NCBI RefSeq assembly: GCF_010122465.1
Contig: NZ_WLZY01000004.1
Span: 248,001-312,000 of the forward strand
Reading direction: 5' to 3'
From: Phytoactinopolyspora mesophila
Lineage (GTDB): Bacteria > Actinomycetota > Actinomycetes > Jiangellales > Jiangellaceae
DNA length: 64,000 nt
Position 1 is the first letter of the stretch. Each line of letters begins with the position of its first letter. The notes beneath the pieces were generated by a model that saw only the letters and a list, made by a program, of their open reading frames with translations, ran no database searches and was not told the DNA's origin. The position numbers and the translations under genes are program-made. Shown here in pieces: positions 52,059 through 60,605 of this stretch.

Positions 52059-53240
52059 ATGAATGTGGACGTCATTGCCGCAGGAGTGCTGGCTGCCGTC
52101 GTCGGGCTCGCCGTAGGTCTAGTGCTCGGCTGGAGGGTGCGGGCTCGTAGCCGTCAGCCCGTATCTCCGCAGCCGTCAGCTGGCTCGCCGATCCCCGAAG
52201 GCGCAGCCGAGGTGGTGGCTGTGCTGCGCTCCAGCGCCATCGTGCTGGACGAGAACACCGCCGTCGTGAAGGCCAGCCCTTCGGCGTACGCGTTCGGGCT
52301 GGTGCGGCAGGACCGGATCGCAGTACCGGAATTGTTACGGCTGGCGGAGAAGGTTCAGCGAGACGGCCAGATCCGGGAGCTTCAACTCGAGGTCCCTCGT
52401 TCCCGCGACACGACCCAGACGTTGCACGTCTCCGCCCGGGTGGCGCCGCTCGGCGACCGGCTGTTGCTCGCATTGGTCGAGGACCGCACCCATCAGATCC
52501 GGATCGATGAGGTCCGGCGGGACTTCGTCGCCAACGTCTCGCATGAGCTCAAGACCCCGGTCGGTGCGCTGATGTTGCTGGCCGAGGCGGTCCAGGACGC
52601 CAGCGACGACCCCGAGGCGGTTCAGCGCTTCGCCGCGAGGATGCAGCGCGAAGGCACCCGGCTGAGCCGGCTGGTCGAGGAGATCATCGATCTGTCGCGG
52701 TTGCAGTACGACGATCCGGTCGATTCGCCGGAACCGGTGGAGATCGACAACGTGGTCGCGGCTGCCATCGACCGCTGCCGGGTCGATGCCGAGAACCGGC
52801 ATGTCCGCCTGACCGCGGGAGGAACGGCCGACCTGCAGGTTCTCGGGAATGAGAAGCAACTCGTCATCGCGGTGGGCAACCTCGTCGAGAACGCGGTCAG
52901 CTACAGCCCCGAAGGGAGCAAGGTGGCCGTCGGCGTCGGGCGACGTGAGGACTTGGTGGAGATCAGCGTCACCGATCAGGGCTACGGGATCGCCGAGACT
53001 GAGCTCGACCGGATCTTCGAGCGTTTCTACCGCGTGGATCCGGCACGTTCCCGGGAGACCGGGGGGACCGGCCTCGGATTGTCAATCGTCAAGCACATCG
53101 CCGCCAGCCACGGCGGCGACGTGAATGTGTGGAGCGTGCAAGGCGCGGGCTCGACCTTTACTCTGCGGCTTCCGCTCCATCCGTATCGACCTGGGCAACC
53201 GCCGGGGGTCGTTTCGCACGCTGCTAGGGAGGCACCGTGA
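52059..53240 (+). CDS. senX3: Phosphate-responsive sensor histidine kinase
   Basis: The 393-residue kinase has one N-terminal membrane helix (VIAAGVLAAVVGLAVGLVLGW), a degenerate PAS-like region (about 45-145), the H-box FVANVSHELKTPVGAL (His162), and HATPase motifs LVENAVSYSPEGSKV, DQGYGIAETELDRIFERFYR and GTGLGLSIVKHIA. It matches SenX3/PhoR. A TACTAT box at 52051-52056 lies very close to ATG 52059, so a leaderless start at GTG 52065 (two codons later) is possible. Its stop overlaps the regX3 start (GTGA). Confidence 0.94.
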   Translation: MNVDVIAAGVLAAVVGLAVGLVLGWRVRARSRQPVSPQPSAGSPIPEGAAEVVAVLRSSAIVLDENTAVVKASPSAYAFGLVRQDRIAVPELLRLAEKVQRDGQIRELQLEVPRSRDTTQTLHVSARVAPLGDRLLLALVEDRTHQIRIDEVRRDFVANVSHELKTPVGALMLLAEAVQDASDDPEAVQRFAARMQREGTRLSRLVEEIIDLSRLQYDDPVDSPEPVEIDNVVAAAIDRCRVDAENRHVRLTAGGTADLQVLGNEKQLVIAVGNLVENAVSYSPEGSKVAVGVGRREDLVEISVTDQGYGIAETELDRIFERFYRVDPARSRETGGTGLGLSIVKHIAASHGGDVNVWSVQGAGSTFTLRLPLHPYRPGQPPGVVSHAAREAP

Positions 53241-53917
53241 CCCGAGTGCTGGTCGTCGAGGACGAAGAGTCCTTCAGCGACGCACTGTCGTACATGCTCA
53301 AGAAGGAAGGCTTCGAGGTGGCAGTCGCCGCGACCGGCGACGACGCTCTCGACGAGTTCGACCGCGCCGGAGCCGATCTTGTGCTGCTCGATCTCATGCT
53401 GCCCGGCCTGTCCGGCACCGAGGTATGCAGGCAGCTCCGGCAACGCTCCGCCGTCCCGGTGATCATGCTGACCGCGAAGGACTCCGAGGTGGACAAGGTC
53501 GTGGGCCTGGAGTTGGGCGCCGACGACTACGTCACGAAGCCGTTCTCGTCCCGGGAGCTGGTGGCACGGATCCGGGCGGTGCTGCGCCGTGGCACTGAGC
53601 CCGCCGAATCCAGCCCGTCGGTACTCGAGGCCGGGCCGGTGCGGATGGACACCGAGCGGCATGTCGTGTCGGTCAGTGGTGTCTCGGTGCGGCTGCCGTT
53701 GAAGGAGTTCGAGCTACTGGAGCTGCTCCTGCGTAATGCCGGCCGGGTACTCACCAGGGCGCAGCTGATCGACCGGATCTGGGGCGCGGACTATGTCGGG
53801 GACACGAAAACCCTGGACGTGCACGTCAAGCGCCTTCGGGCCAAGATCGAACCGGACCCGGCGACCCCGACGTACCTGCTCACCGTTCGGGGTCTGGGCT
53901 ACAAGCTGGAGACCTGA
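53237..53917 (+). CDS. regX3: Phosphate-responsive response regulator (OmpR/PhoB type)
   Basis: The 226-residue protein has a receiver domain (VLVVEDEESFSDALSYMLKKEGFEV; phospho-acceptor Asp52 in LLDLMLPG; conserved Lys in MLTAKDSEV) and a winged-helix DNA-binding domain (LPLKEFELLELLLRNAGRVLTRAQLIDRIWGADYVGDTKTLDVHVKRLRAKIEPDP). It is translationally coupled to senX3 and should activate phosphate-starvation genes. Two palindromic elements of different families follow its stop. Confidence 0.96.
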   Translation: MTRVLVVEDEESFSDALSYMLKKEGFEVAVAATGDDALDEFDRAGADLVLLDLMLPGLSGTEVCRQLRQRSAVPVIMLTAKDSEVDKVVGLELGADDYVTKPFSSRELVARIRAVLRRGTEPAESSPSVLEAGPVRMDTERHVVSVSGVSVRLPLKEFELLELLLRNAGRVLTRAQLIDRIWGADYVGDTKTLDVHVKRLRAKIEPDPATPTYLLTVRGLGYKLET

Positions 53918-53937
53918 CTCTCCACACCCGCGCGTCC

Positions 53938-54029
53938 CGGTGATCATGAGTAGCATGTGGTCGTGGAACAACGACCAGAATCCACTGACGATCATCGAAT
54001 CGCGACCCCGGGCCACTGACGATCACCGA
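53938..54029. repeat. Palindromic element family B, degenerate copy plus extra half
   Basis: The arms at 53938-53964 and 53971-53997 (CGGTGATCATGAG... and ...CCACTGACGATCATCG) are imperfect versions of the family B arms at 42382-42474, here around a loop of about 6 nt. A third half, CCACTGACGATCACCGA, follows at 54013-54029. It begins 20 bp after the regX3 stop. Confidence 0.7.
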
Positions 54030-54156
54030 TGAGATGGGCGGTCCGGAACTGGCTGGACAGGTTCCGGGTCGACGTAGCGGGCCGCGGGCCGGACGATCTT
54101 GCGGTGCGCGGCTTCCTCCGGAGTGTCGGCGGCCCCACCCCAGCCGCTCGGCCCGA

Positions 54157-54248
54157 CTAGATGATCATGTTTGGTGGGTTTTCTCGCGCCTCACCATGCC
54201 TACAGTCCTGTCGACGCACGAGGAAACCCACCAAACATGATCATCTAG
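54157..54248. repeat. Palindromic element family A, second intact copy
   Basis: Arms at 54157-54181 and 54224-54248 (CTAGATGATCATG then TTTGGTGGGTTT) are perfect over 25 bp, and pairing continues inwards with one G-T wobble (TTCTCG with CGAGGA). The centre (TCACCATGCCTACAGTCCTG) resembles the other family A copies. The TAG at the outer end is the stop codon of the Gfo/Idh/MocA gene (54245-54247, minus strand). Confidence 0.9.
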
Positions 54249-55579
54249 GTGGGGATGGAGATCAGGTCGCTGATCCGGACTGGGAGGCCCGTGGCGAAGG
54301 AACGGTTGGCGGCGGCGCCGGTCAGCATCGCGTAGGCGCCGTCGACCGGCCCGGCGGCGCGGCCGAGTGGATCCGGCTCCCGAGTGCCCGCGAACACGTC
54401 GGCCAGCAGCCGTCGATCGCCGCCACCGTGCCCGCCGCCCCCTTCCTCCTCGAGCCCGATCGGCCGCGGCGTCTCCCACAACGGTCGCAGCGTGAGCCGG
54501 GTCTGGTCGATGGGTTCGTTGCCCGGCTGGTCGGCACCGGCGGCATTGGGATCGATGACGTCACCGCTGACGTAGGAGCGCTCGACGACGTCCAGCTCCA
54601 GCCTCCCCCGCGTGCCGTTGAAGCCGACCCGGTAGCCCTCCCACGGCGAGTAGGCAGTGAGGTGGTAGCTGAGGGTGGCGCCAGTGTCGTATCGCACGAG
54701 CACGGCCATGTCGTCCTCGATGCTGATGCCGTCGGTGAAGACGTTGCGGTCTCGGATGTAGCCGTCCTCGTGCTCGGCGTCCAGATAGAGTGCCTTCAGC
54801 TCGGGTGTCGCGGCCAGGTCGATCGCCCAGGGGTCCGTGGCGATGTCCGGGCTGCCGTGACTCCGGTGCGAGCGAACCTTCTCGCCCCGGCGCTCAGCGT
54901 TGTCGCTGCCGTAGAAGCGCAGGTCACCGAAGCCGAAGACGGTCTGGGGAACGGCGCCGAGCCACCAGTTGACCAGGTCGAAGTGGTGGCTGGACTTGTG
55001 GACCATCAAGCCACCGGAATTGCGCTTGTCCCGGTGCCAGCGACGGAAATAGTCCGCCCCATGCCTGGTATCGAGTAGCCACTCGAAATGCACTGACTGC
55101 ACGTCACCGATCGCGCCGGAGGAGATGAGCTCCTTGACGGCGCTGTTCCGCGGCGCGTACCGGTAGTTGAACGTCACCGTCAGTTGCCGTCCGGTCCGGG
55201 CTTGCGCATCGAGGATTTGCTGACACTTCTCTTCATCCGTGGTCAGCGGCTTCTCGGTGATGACGTCGCGGCCGTGCTCCATCGCCGTGACGATGTACCG
55301 GTGATGGGTGCGGTCGACGCTTGTCACGATCACCGCATCAACGCGCTGCTCGTCCAGCATGCGCACGAAGTCCGCCGGGCCGTAGCAAGGCACCGGCCCA
55401 GCGCCGAAATCCGTCGCGAACCAGCCGTTGTGGTGGTCCATCCGGGTCTGGTTCACGTCGCACAACGCGACCAGTTCGCCGTCGTCGCTGTGCTCTTCCA
55501 GCAGGGCCCGGGTGAACATCTTGGAGCGACTCCCGAGGCCGACTACGGCATAGCGTGCTTTCGGGCGGAGACTGGTCAT
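54245..55579 (-). CDS. Gfo/Idh/MocA-family oxidoreductase
   Basis: The 444-residue protein has an N-terminal NAD(P)-binding fold (RYAVVGLGSRSKMFTRALLEEH), the EKPLTTDEEKCQQIL motif and a C-terminal alpha/beta domain. Members oxidise or epimerise sugars and sugar acids. It starts 4 bp after the UxuB-like gene and is the third gene of the hexuronate operon, so a uronic-acid-derived substrate is likely. The last codons and the TAG stop (Pro-Thr-stop) are contributed by a palindromic repeat element, so the C-terminus may have been changed by its insertion. Confidence 0.9.
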   Translation of the reverse strand: MTSLRPKARYAVVGLGSRSKMFTRALLEEHSDDGELVALCDVNQTRMDHHNGWFATDFGAGPVPCYGPADFVRMLDEQRVDAVIVTSVDRTHHRYIVTAMEHGRDVITEKPLTTDEEKCQQILDAQARTGRQLTVTFNYRYAPRNSAVKELISSGAIGDVQSVHFEWLLDTRHGADYFRRWHRDKRNSGGLMVHKSSHHFDLVNWWLGAVPQTVFGFGDLRFYGSDNAERRGEKVRSHRSHGSPDIATDPWAIDLAATPELKALYLDAEHEDGYIRDRNVFTDGISIEDDMAVLVRYDTGATLSYHLTAYSPWEGYRVGFNGTRGRLELDVVERSYVSGDVIDPNAAGADQPGNEPIDQTRLTLRPLWETPRPIGLEEEGGGGHGGGDRRLLADVFAGTREPDPLGRAAGPVDGAYAMLTGAAANRSFATGLPVRISDLISIPT

Positions 55580-55583
55580 ATGG

Positions 55584-57062
55584 TCATGCTCCCTTCAAAG
55601 TCTGTTCGACGCCGTGCCGGCGCAGGGCGTCGAACCAATACGCCACGGCGTCCATGAGATCGGTGTCGTCCGCCAGGTCGGCGCCGAAAATCTCGTGAAC
55701 CGCGAACACTTCTCGGACGACGTCCCGGTCCGGCGCGGCGCGCGTCAACATCGGCGTCAGTCGCTCGGCCATCGGGTCGGAGACCTGCAGGGCGTCGCCG
55801 TTGTCGTCCCGCCCGATCAGAAATCGCATCCACGCCGCGACGAGCAGCGCCGCCATCGAGGGGACGACCCCATGGGCACGTCGTTCCCGGACGGCGGACA
55901 GAACGCGCTGCGGTAGCTTCTGGCTGCCGTCCATGGCGACCTGCGCGGTGCGGTGGCCCAGCGCGGGGTTCGCGAACCTGTCCAGCACGCTTTCCCGGTA
56001 ATCGATCAGATCAAGACCGTCCGGCGCGACGATTGTCGGCAGTTGGTCGTCGTCGATCAATTGCCTCGCCGCTTGCTCGATACGGGCGTCGGCCAGTGCC
56101 TCGGCGATGGTCCTGTACCCGGCCAGCGCTCCCAGGTAGGCGATGAGTGAATGCGTGGCGTTCAGCAGGCGGAGCTTGACGCGCTCGTAGCCGGCGACGT
56201 CGGTGGTGAGGATTGCGCCGGCGGCTTCCCATGATGGTCGTGGGCCGCCGAATTCGTCAGCGATCACCCACTGGCTGAACGGCTCGGCGACGACGGCCGC
56301 GTCGTCACGCACACCGCTGAGCAGCCGTTGCACCTCCGCGCGGTCGGAGTCGGCCGTGGCTGGAACGATACGGTCGACCATGGTGGACGGGAATGTGGTG
56401 TGTCGCTCGATGAAGTCCTGGAGGATATCGGTCCCAGGTCCGGTCAGTCTCTCCGCGAAATCGCGAACCAGCTGGCGGAGGATGGTCCCGTTGTCGCTGA
56501 GGTTGTCGCATGAGATCAGTGTGATTGGACCGGCGCCGGCGGCGGCGCGTCTCTGTAGTCCTCTGACCAGCTGGCCGACGACGGTTGCCGGGGGGCGGCC
56601 GAGCAGATCCGCCTCGACGTCGGAATCCACGTGGAGCCGCCCGCCGACGGCTCGGTAACCCTTCTCGGTCACGGTGAGGGTCACGACGTGGACGGCTGGA
56701 TCAGCCAGCGCGGCGACGATGTCCTCCGGCTCGCGCGCCGCGCAGGCGGTACGACGGATGACGCCGACAACGTCGATCTTCGGCGCGCCGCGGGTGGGAC
56801 GCTCCAGCACGCTGTAGAGGCCGTCCTGCGCGCTGAGCTGGTCGGCGACCTCGGGTGAGCGCTGGCTGGTCGCCATGATGCCCCAGTTGCTGTCTCCAGC
56901 AGCCGCGACGGCGTGGGTGTAGCAAGCTTGATGTGCCCGGAAGAACGCGCCCGCGCCGAGGTGGACGAGGCCGATCCGCAGGTCCCGAGGGTCGTACGCC
57001 GGGCGCGCGGCAGTCGGTACGCTGCCCAGCGTGGCCAGCGACAGTTGCGGGGCGGGCATCAC
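55584..57062 (-). CDS. Mannitol dehydrogenase-family protein, probable fructuronate reductase (UxuB-like)
   Basis: The 492-residue protein has the long-chain mannitol dehydrogenase pattern: IGLVHLGAGAFFRAHQACYTHA (NAD-binding) and the catalytic KLRLLNATHSLIAYLGALAGYRTIAEA with the conserved Lys-x6-Asn/His. Next to glucuronate isomerase, the expected reaction is reduction of fructuronate to mannonate. Tagaturonate or mannitol are alternatives. The start is GTG 57062 or ATG 57059; both overlap the uxaC stop, and AGGAGG lies 10-13 nt upstream. Mannonate dehydratase is not in the window. Confidence 0.9.
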   Translation of the reverse strand: MMPAPQLSLATLGSVPTAARPAYDPRDLRIGLVHLGAGAFFRAHQACYTHAVAAAGDSNWGIMATSQRSPEVADQLSAQDGLYSVLERPTRGAPKIDVVGVIRRTACAAREPEDIVAALADPAVHVVTLTVTEKGYRAVGGRLHVDSDVEADLLGRPPATVVGQLVRGLQRRAAAGAGPITLISCDNLSDNGTILRQLVRDFAERLTGPGTDILQDFIERHTTFPSTMVDRIVPATADSDRAEVQRLLSGVRDDAAVVAEPFSQWVIADEFGGPRPSWEAAGAILTTDVAGYERVKLRLLNATHSLIAYLGALAGYRTIAEALADARIEQAARQLIDDDQLPTIVAPDGLDLIDYRESVLDRFANPALGHRTAQVAMDGSQKLPQRVLSAVRERRAHGVVPSMAALLVAAWMRFLIGRDDNGDALQVSDPMAERLTPMLTRAAPDRDVVREVFAVHEIFGADLADDTDLMDAVAYWFDALRRHGVEQTLKGA

Positions 57063-58471
57063 AGGTCGTACACCTCCTTGGCACGCGCATACGCCATCGC
57101 GTGGGCGGTGTCGTGTGCCTCGTCGAGTTCGAGCCGGTGCTCCGCGACCAGCTGCGCCAGGTAGCCACAGTCGACGCGGCGAGCCACGTCATGCCGGACA
57201 GGGATGGACGCGAAGGCCCGAGTGTCGTCGTTGAACCCCGCGGTGTTGAAGAAGCCCGCGGTCTCGGTCACCAGTTCCCGGTACCGGCGGATGCCGTGTG
57301 GGCTGTCGAAGAACCACCAGGCCGGTCCGAGCAGCATCGCGGGATAGTAGCCGGCGAGCGGGGCGAGCTCGCGCGAATAGGTGGTCTCGTCCAGCGTTGA
57401 GACGACGAATCGTAGAGACGGCTCATTGCCGAAGCGGTTGAGCAACGGACGCAGACCGTTCACGTAGTCGATGGTTCCGGGGATGTCCGCGCCCTTGTCC
57501 GCCCCGTACCGCGTGTGCAACTGAGGGTCATGGTTGCGGATGGATCCGGGGTGTAGCTGCATGACCAGGTGATCATCCAGGCTCATGGCGGCCATCTGCA
57601 TGAGCATGTGACCCCGGAACAGTTCGGCGTCCGCCGGATCGGGGGTGCCCTCGGTGACCCTGCGGAAGAGCTTCTCGGCATCGACGTCATTCAGCTCGGC
57701 GGTGAATGCGCTGGGGTGGCCGTGGTCGGTGGCCGTGGCGCCCAGCTGTTTGAAGTATTCGCGCCGTTGGCGCAGTGCCGACATGTAGCCCTGGTAAGTC
57801 GTCGCATCTTCCCCGGTCACCTCGGACAGCTGACGTAGCGAATCCTGGAAGGCTGGATTCTCCGGGTCCAGAACCTTGTCCGGGCGAAACGTCGGGATCA
57901 CGGTGCCGTTCCACGCGCTTTCGCGGATCCGCCGGTGGTGTTGGAGTTGATCTGTGGCGTCGTCGGTCGTGGCGAGCGCTTCGATGTTGAACCGTTCGAA
58001 CAACGCTCGGGGGCGGAAGTCGGGCTGGGCCAGGCGCTCGAGCAGGGTGTCGAAGACGTCGTCGGCGGTGTGGGCGGACAGCCGGGTGTGAATACCGAAG
58101 ACGTCGGCCAGTTCCATTTCCAGCCATAGTTTGCTTGGCGTGCCGCGGAACAGGTGCCAGTTCTCGCAGAGCCGCCGCCAGACTTGCCGGGAATCGGTCT
58201 CTTGCTGGTGTCCTTCCAGGTCCGTCAGCCCGAGTTCGCCATGTGACAGGCCGGCAGAGTGCAGCATCCGGTGGACGTAGTGATCCGGGATCACCAACAG
58301 CTCAGCGGGATCGGGAAACGGCTGGTCGTCGGCTAGCAGAGCGGGATCGACGTGCCCGTGCGGGCACACCAGCGGGAGATCCTTCACCTGTGCGTAAAGC
58401 TCCCTGGTGATCGCCCGCACCGTGGGATCGGGCGGAAACAAACGCTCGTCTCTCGTATCCGCTTCGGCCAT
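57059..58471 (-). CDS. uxaC: Glucuronate isomerase
   Basis: UxaC converts glucuronate to fructuronate (or galacturonate to tagaturonate). The 470-residue protein has the family's landmarks: LPLVCPHGHVDPALLADDQPF with the metal-binding His-x-His, RRLCENWHLFRGTPSKLWLEMEL, and ARRVDCGYLAQLVAEHRLELDEA at the C-terminus. ATG 58471 is chosen because AGGAG lies 7 nt upstream and gives normal length; an ATG at 58495 is possible. First gene of the operon, behind a LacI-type operator. Confidence 0.95.
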   Translation of the reverse strand: MAEADTRDERLFPPDPTVRAITRELYAQVKDLPLVCPHGHVDPALLADDQPFPDPAELLVIPDHYVHRMLHSAGLSHGELGLTDLEGHQQETDSRQVWRRLCENWHLFRGTPSKLWLEMELADVFGIHTRLSAHTADDVFDTLLERLAQPDFRPRALFERFNIEALATTDDATDQLQHHRRIRESAWNGTVIPTFRPDKVLDPENPAFQDSLRQLSEVTGEDATTYQGYMSALRQRREYFKQLGATATDHGHPSAFTAELNDVDAEKLFRRVTEGTPDPADAELFRGHMLMQMAAMSLDDHLVMQLHPGSIRNHDPQLHTRYGADKGADIPGTIDYVNGLRPLLNRFGNEPSLRFVVSTLDETTYSRELAPLAGYYPAMLLGPAWWFFDSPHGIRRYRELVTETAGFFNTAGFNDDTRAFASIPVRHDVARRVDCGYLAQLVAEHRLELDEAHDTAHAMAYARAKEVYDL

Positions 58472-58531
58472 GCCGACGCTCCTAACCGGTTGCATCGAAA
58501 CCTCTGTCTGCGCGTGGAGCAATTGCGCGAC

Positions 58532-58552
58532 AGCATACAGGAAACCGGTTTC
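58532..58552 (-). promoter_or_regulatory. LacI-type operator and -10 box of the uxaC operon
   Basis: GAAACCGGTTTC (58541-58552) is a perfect palindrome with central CG, a classic LacI-family operator. On the minus strand it is followed by TATGCT (58537-58532), a plausible -10 box, so the operator would occupy the promoter spacer. The LacI gene at 59419-60459 is the nearest candidate regulator. Confidence 0.7.
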
Positions 58553-58599
58553 AGAACGTTGCCGGACTCTCCCCTAACGAGACGGAGCTCGTGGCGATT

Positions 58600-59244
58600 T
58601 CAGTCGCCGCGGCCGGTACGAAGATCGGGCGCGCTCATGTCTCCCGTCCCGGGTATGCCCTCGGCGAGCCCGTAGCGCAGATAGACGGTGCCCTTGGAGT
58701 CGGCTACAGGCGGTTCCAGGAGCGTGACGTTCGTCGGTACCGCGCCACCGTCGAACACCTTCTTCCCGACGCCGAGCACGATCGGGTGCACCCAGAGGTC
58801 GAGACGGTCGAACAGCTTCTCACGCAGGAGGGTCTGTACCAGATTCAGGCTCCCGACGACCTTCACGTGCTCGTGCCGGTCCCGGATCTCTCGTACCCCG
58901 CCGGCCAGATCCGGGCCGAGCAGGGTGGAGCCGGCCCACGAAAGAGCGGGCGTGCCGCGAGAGGCAACGTACTTCGGGACGCTGTTGAAGAGCGTGGCTA
59001 TCTTGTTGTCCTCGCCTTCTTCCTGATTCGGCCAGTAGGCGGCGAAGATGTCATACGTCCGCCGGCCGAGCAGCAGTGCGTCCGTGCCCTCGTAGGCGGC
59101 CAGGATCTGCGCTCCGGTGACCTTGTCCAGCAAGGGTGCCTGCCAGCCACCGAACGGGAATCCAAGTGGGTCTTCTTCGGGGGTGCCGGGCGACTGCCCG
59201 ACGAGGTCGAGGGTAGCGAACAGTTCGATGTGGATGAGGCCCAT
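58600..59244 (-). CDS. Dihydrofolate reductase-family protein (RibD C-terminal-like)
   Basis: The 214-residue protein starts IHIELFATLDLVGQSPGTPEEDPLGFPFGGWQAP and contains YEGTDALLLGRRTYDIFAAYWP and LREKLFDRLDLWVHPIVLGVGKKVFDGG, the pattern of the DHFR/RibD-C superfamily often called YwjB/YyaP-like. These are NADPH-binding proteins of uncertain substrate. ATG 59244 follows GGGAG at good distance; upstream in-frame residues are not conserved. It is located between the uxaC operator and the LacI gene on the same strand. Confidence 0.88.
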   Translation of the reverse strand: MGLIHIELFATLDLVGQSPGTPEEDPLGFPFGGWQAPLLDKVTGAQILAAYEGTDALLLGRRTYDIFAAYWPNQEEGEDNKIATLFNSVPKYVASRGTPALSWAGSTLLGPDLAGGVREIRDRHEHVKVVGSLNLVQTLLREKLFDRLDLWVHPIVLGVGKKVFDGGAVPTNVTLLEPPVADSKGTVYLRYGLAEGIPGTGDMSAPDLRTGRGD

Positions 59245-59418
59245 GACTGCTCCCGATGAGTAGATTGTCGCGGTCACGAAGGTAGACCGGTGGGCGCCCG
59301 CGGACTCATCGCCGCGACGGGACCAACTTGTACCGGTGGGCCTGAGGAATGCGCGGAACACTTGCTGCTGACGTTGTTGGGGCGGACCTGTGCGCACCGC
59401 GGTTCGCCGGAGGCGACC

Positions 59419-60459
59419 CTAGTCAGGGGCGGGCCCGGTGCTGCCGCGGACCTGGAGGCGGGGCCGGAACCGGACGTTCTGCTCAGGCTCTTCGTTGTTC
59501 ATCAAGCCCCAGAGGCGCCGCCAAGCCTCAGGGCCCAGCTGGTCGTGCGGGACCGAGGCCGTGGTGAGCGGCGGCGTCGTGTAACGGGCGAACGGGATGT
59601 CGTCGAATCCGACGATCGACATCTGTGCCGGCACCTTGATTCCGAGCTCGTGCAACCGGCTCAGCGCGCCGAAGGCGACGAGGTCGTTATAGGCGATCAG
59701 AGCGGTGACATCGAGGTCGAGAAGCTGGTCGGCCACCGCATGCCCATCGGCGAACGTGACCCCGCAGGGCAACTCCACGAGTTCGTAGTTTTCTCCCGCG
59801 CCGGCACGCAGGGTCTCCAGCCGGATGCGATTGGATGCGCTGGTGTCCGGGCCGGCAAGAAAAGCCAGCTTGCGGTGACCGAGTCCGAGGAGATGTGCGA
59901 CGAGATCGCGGATGCCGATCGCGAAATCGATCATCAGCATCGGTGTCTCTATGCCGGGCAGTTCGCGGTTGATGAGGACGAACGGCGAGAGGCGTGGTGC
60001 CAGTGCGTGGAGTTGTTCATCAGGCATGCGGGGAGCGCACAGGACTAGGCCGTCGCACCTCCGCCGCGCTTCTATGGCCAGGACCGGCTCCTCGTTGACG
60101 TTCTCGTTGGAGTCAGCGACCAGCAGGCGATAGTTCTGCTCGCCGGCCGCTGCGGTCAGACCGTGGAGCACACCCTGGAACATCGGATTGCCAAGATCGG
60201 GGACTAGCATCGCGACGATGCCGGTCCGGCCGAGGGCGAGGCTGCGTGCCACTGGGCTGGGCTCGTAGCCCAGCTCTCGTGCCGCAGTGCGGACCCGTTC
60301 CGCCAGGTCTGGGGCCACCTTCGGATTGCCGTTCATGACGCGCGACACCGTGGCGCGCGACACCCCTGCCGTCTTGGCGACGAGCCCTATGGTGACCTGA
60401 ACGGGCTTTGCCGGGCCCGTCACGTCGGTATGACCGTTGTGCTGAGACCGGTTGCTCAT
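59419..60459 (-). CDS. LacI-family regulator, probable hexuronate operon regulator
   Basis: The 346-residue protein has a LacI HTH (TIGLVAKTAGVSRATVSRVMNGNPKVAPDLAERVRTAARELGYEPSPVARSLALGRTG) and a sensor domain (AMLVPDLGNPMFQGVLHGL, TALIAYNDLVAFGALSRLHELGIKVPAQMSIVGFDDIPFARYTTPPLTTAS). ATG 60459 has GGAGG 10 nt upstream. It lies one gene away from the uxaC operon, on the same strand. The LacI-type palindrome in front of uxaC makes that operon the likely target. The effector is presumed to be a uronate or its product. Confidence 0.92.
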   Translation of the reverse strand: MSNRSQHNGHTDVTGPAKPVQVTIGLVAKTAGVSRATVSRVMNGNPKVAPDLAERVRTAARELGYEPSPVARSLALGRTGIVAMLVPDLGNPMFQGVLHGLTAAAGEQNYRLLVADSNENVNEEPVLAIEARRRCDGLVLCAPRMPDEQLHALAPRLSPFVLINRELPGIETPMLMIDFAIGIRDLVAHLLGLGHRKLAFLAGPDTSASNRIRLETLRAGAGENYELVELPCGVTFADGHAVADQLLDLDVTALIAYNDLVAFGALSRLHELGIKVPAQMSIVGFDDIPFARYTTPPLTTASVPHDQLGPEAWRRLWGLMNNEEPEQNVRFRPRLQVRGSTGPAPD

Positions 60460-60605
60460 CTCTGCGGCCTCCTCACCTCTCGCCATGGATCTGATGCCCA
60501 AAGTAGACCACGGCGGGGCGGGGAGGAGCGGGACCGTTCACATGCGGGGTGCCGAGTCTCCGGGATCGGCCGGGCAGCACCCGCACACCGCCACTTTGGT
60601 CGCGG

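Noticed and set aside
54161-55078. Plus-strand open frame of 305 codons across the Gfo/Idh/MocA gene
   Set aside because: It is the antisense shadow of a well-conserved minus-strand gene, and its first codons lie within a palindromic element.
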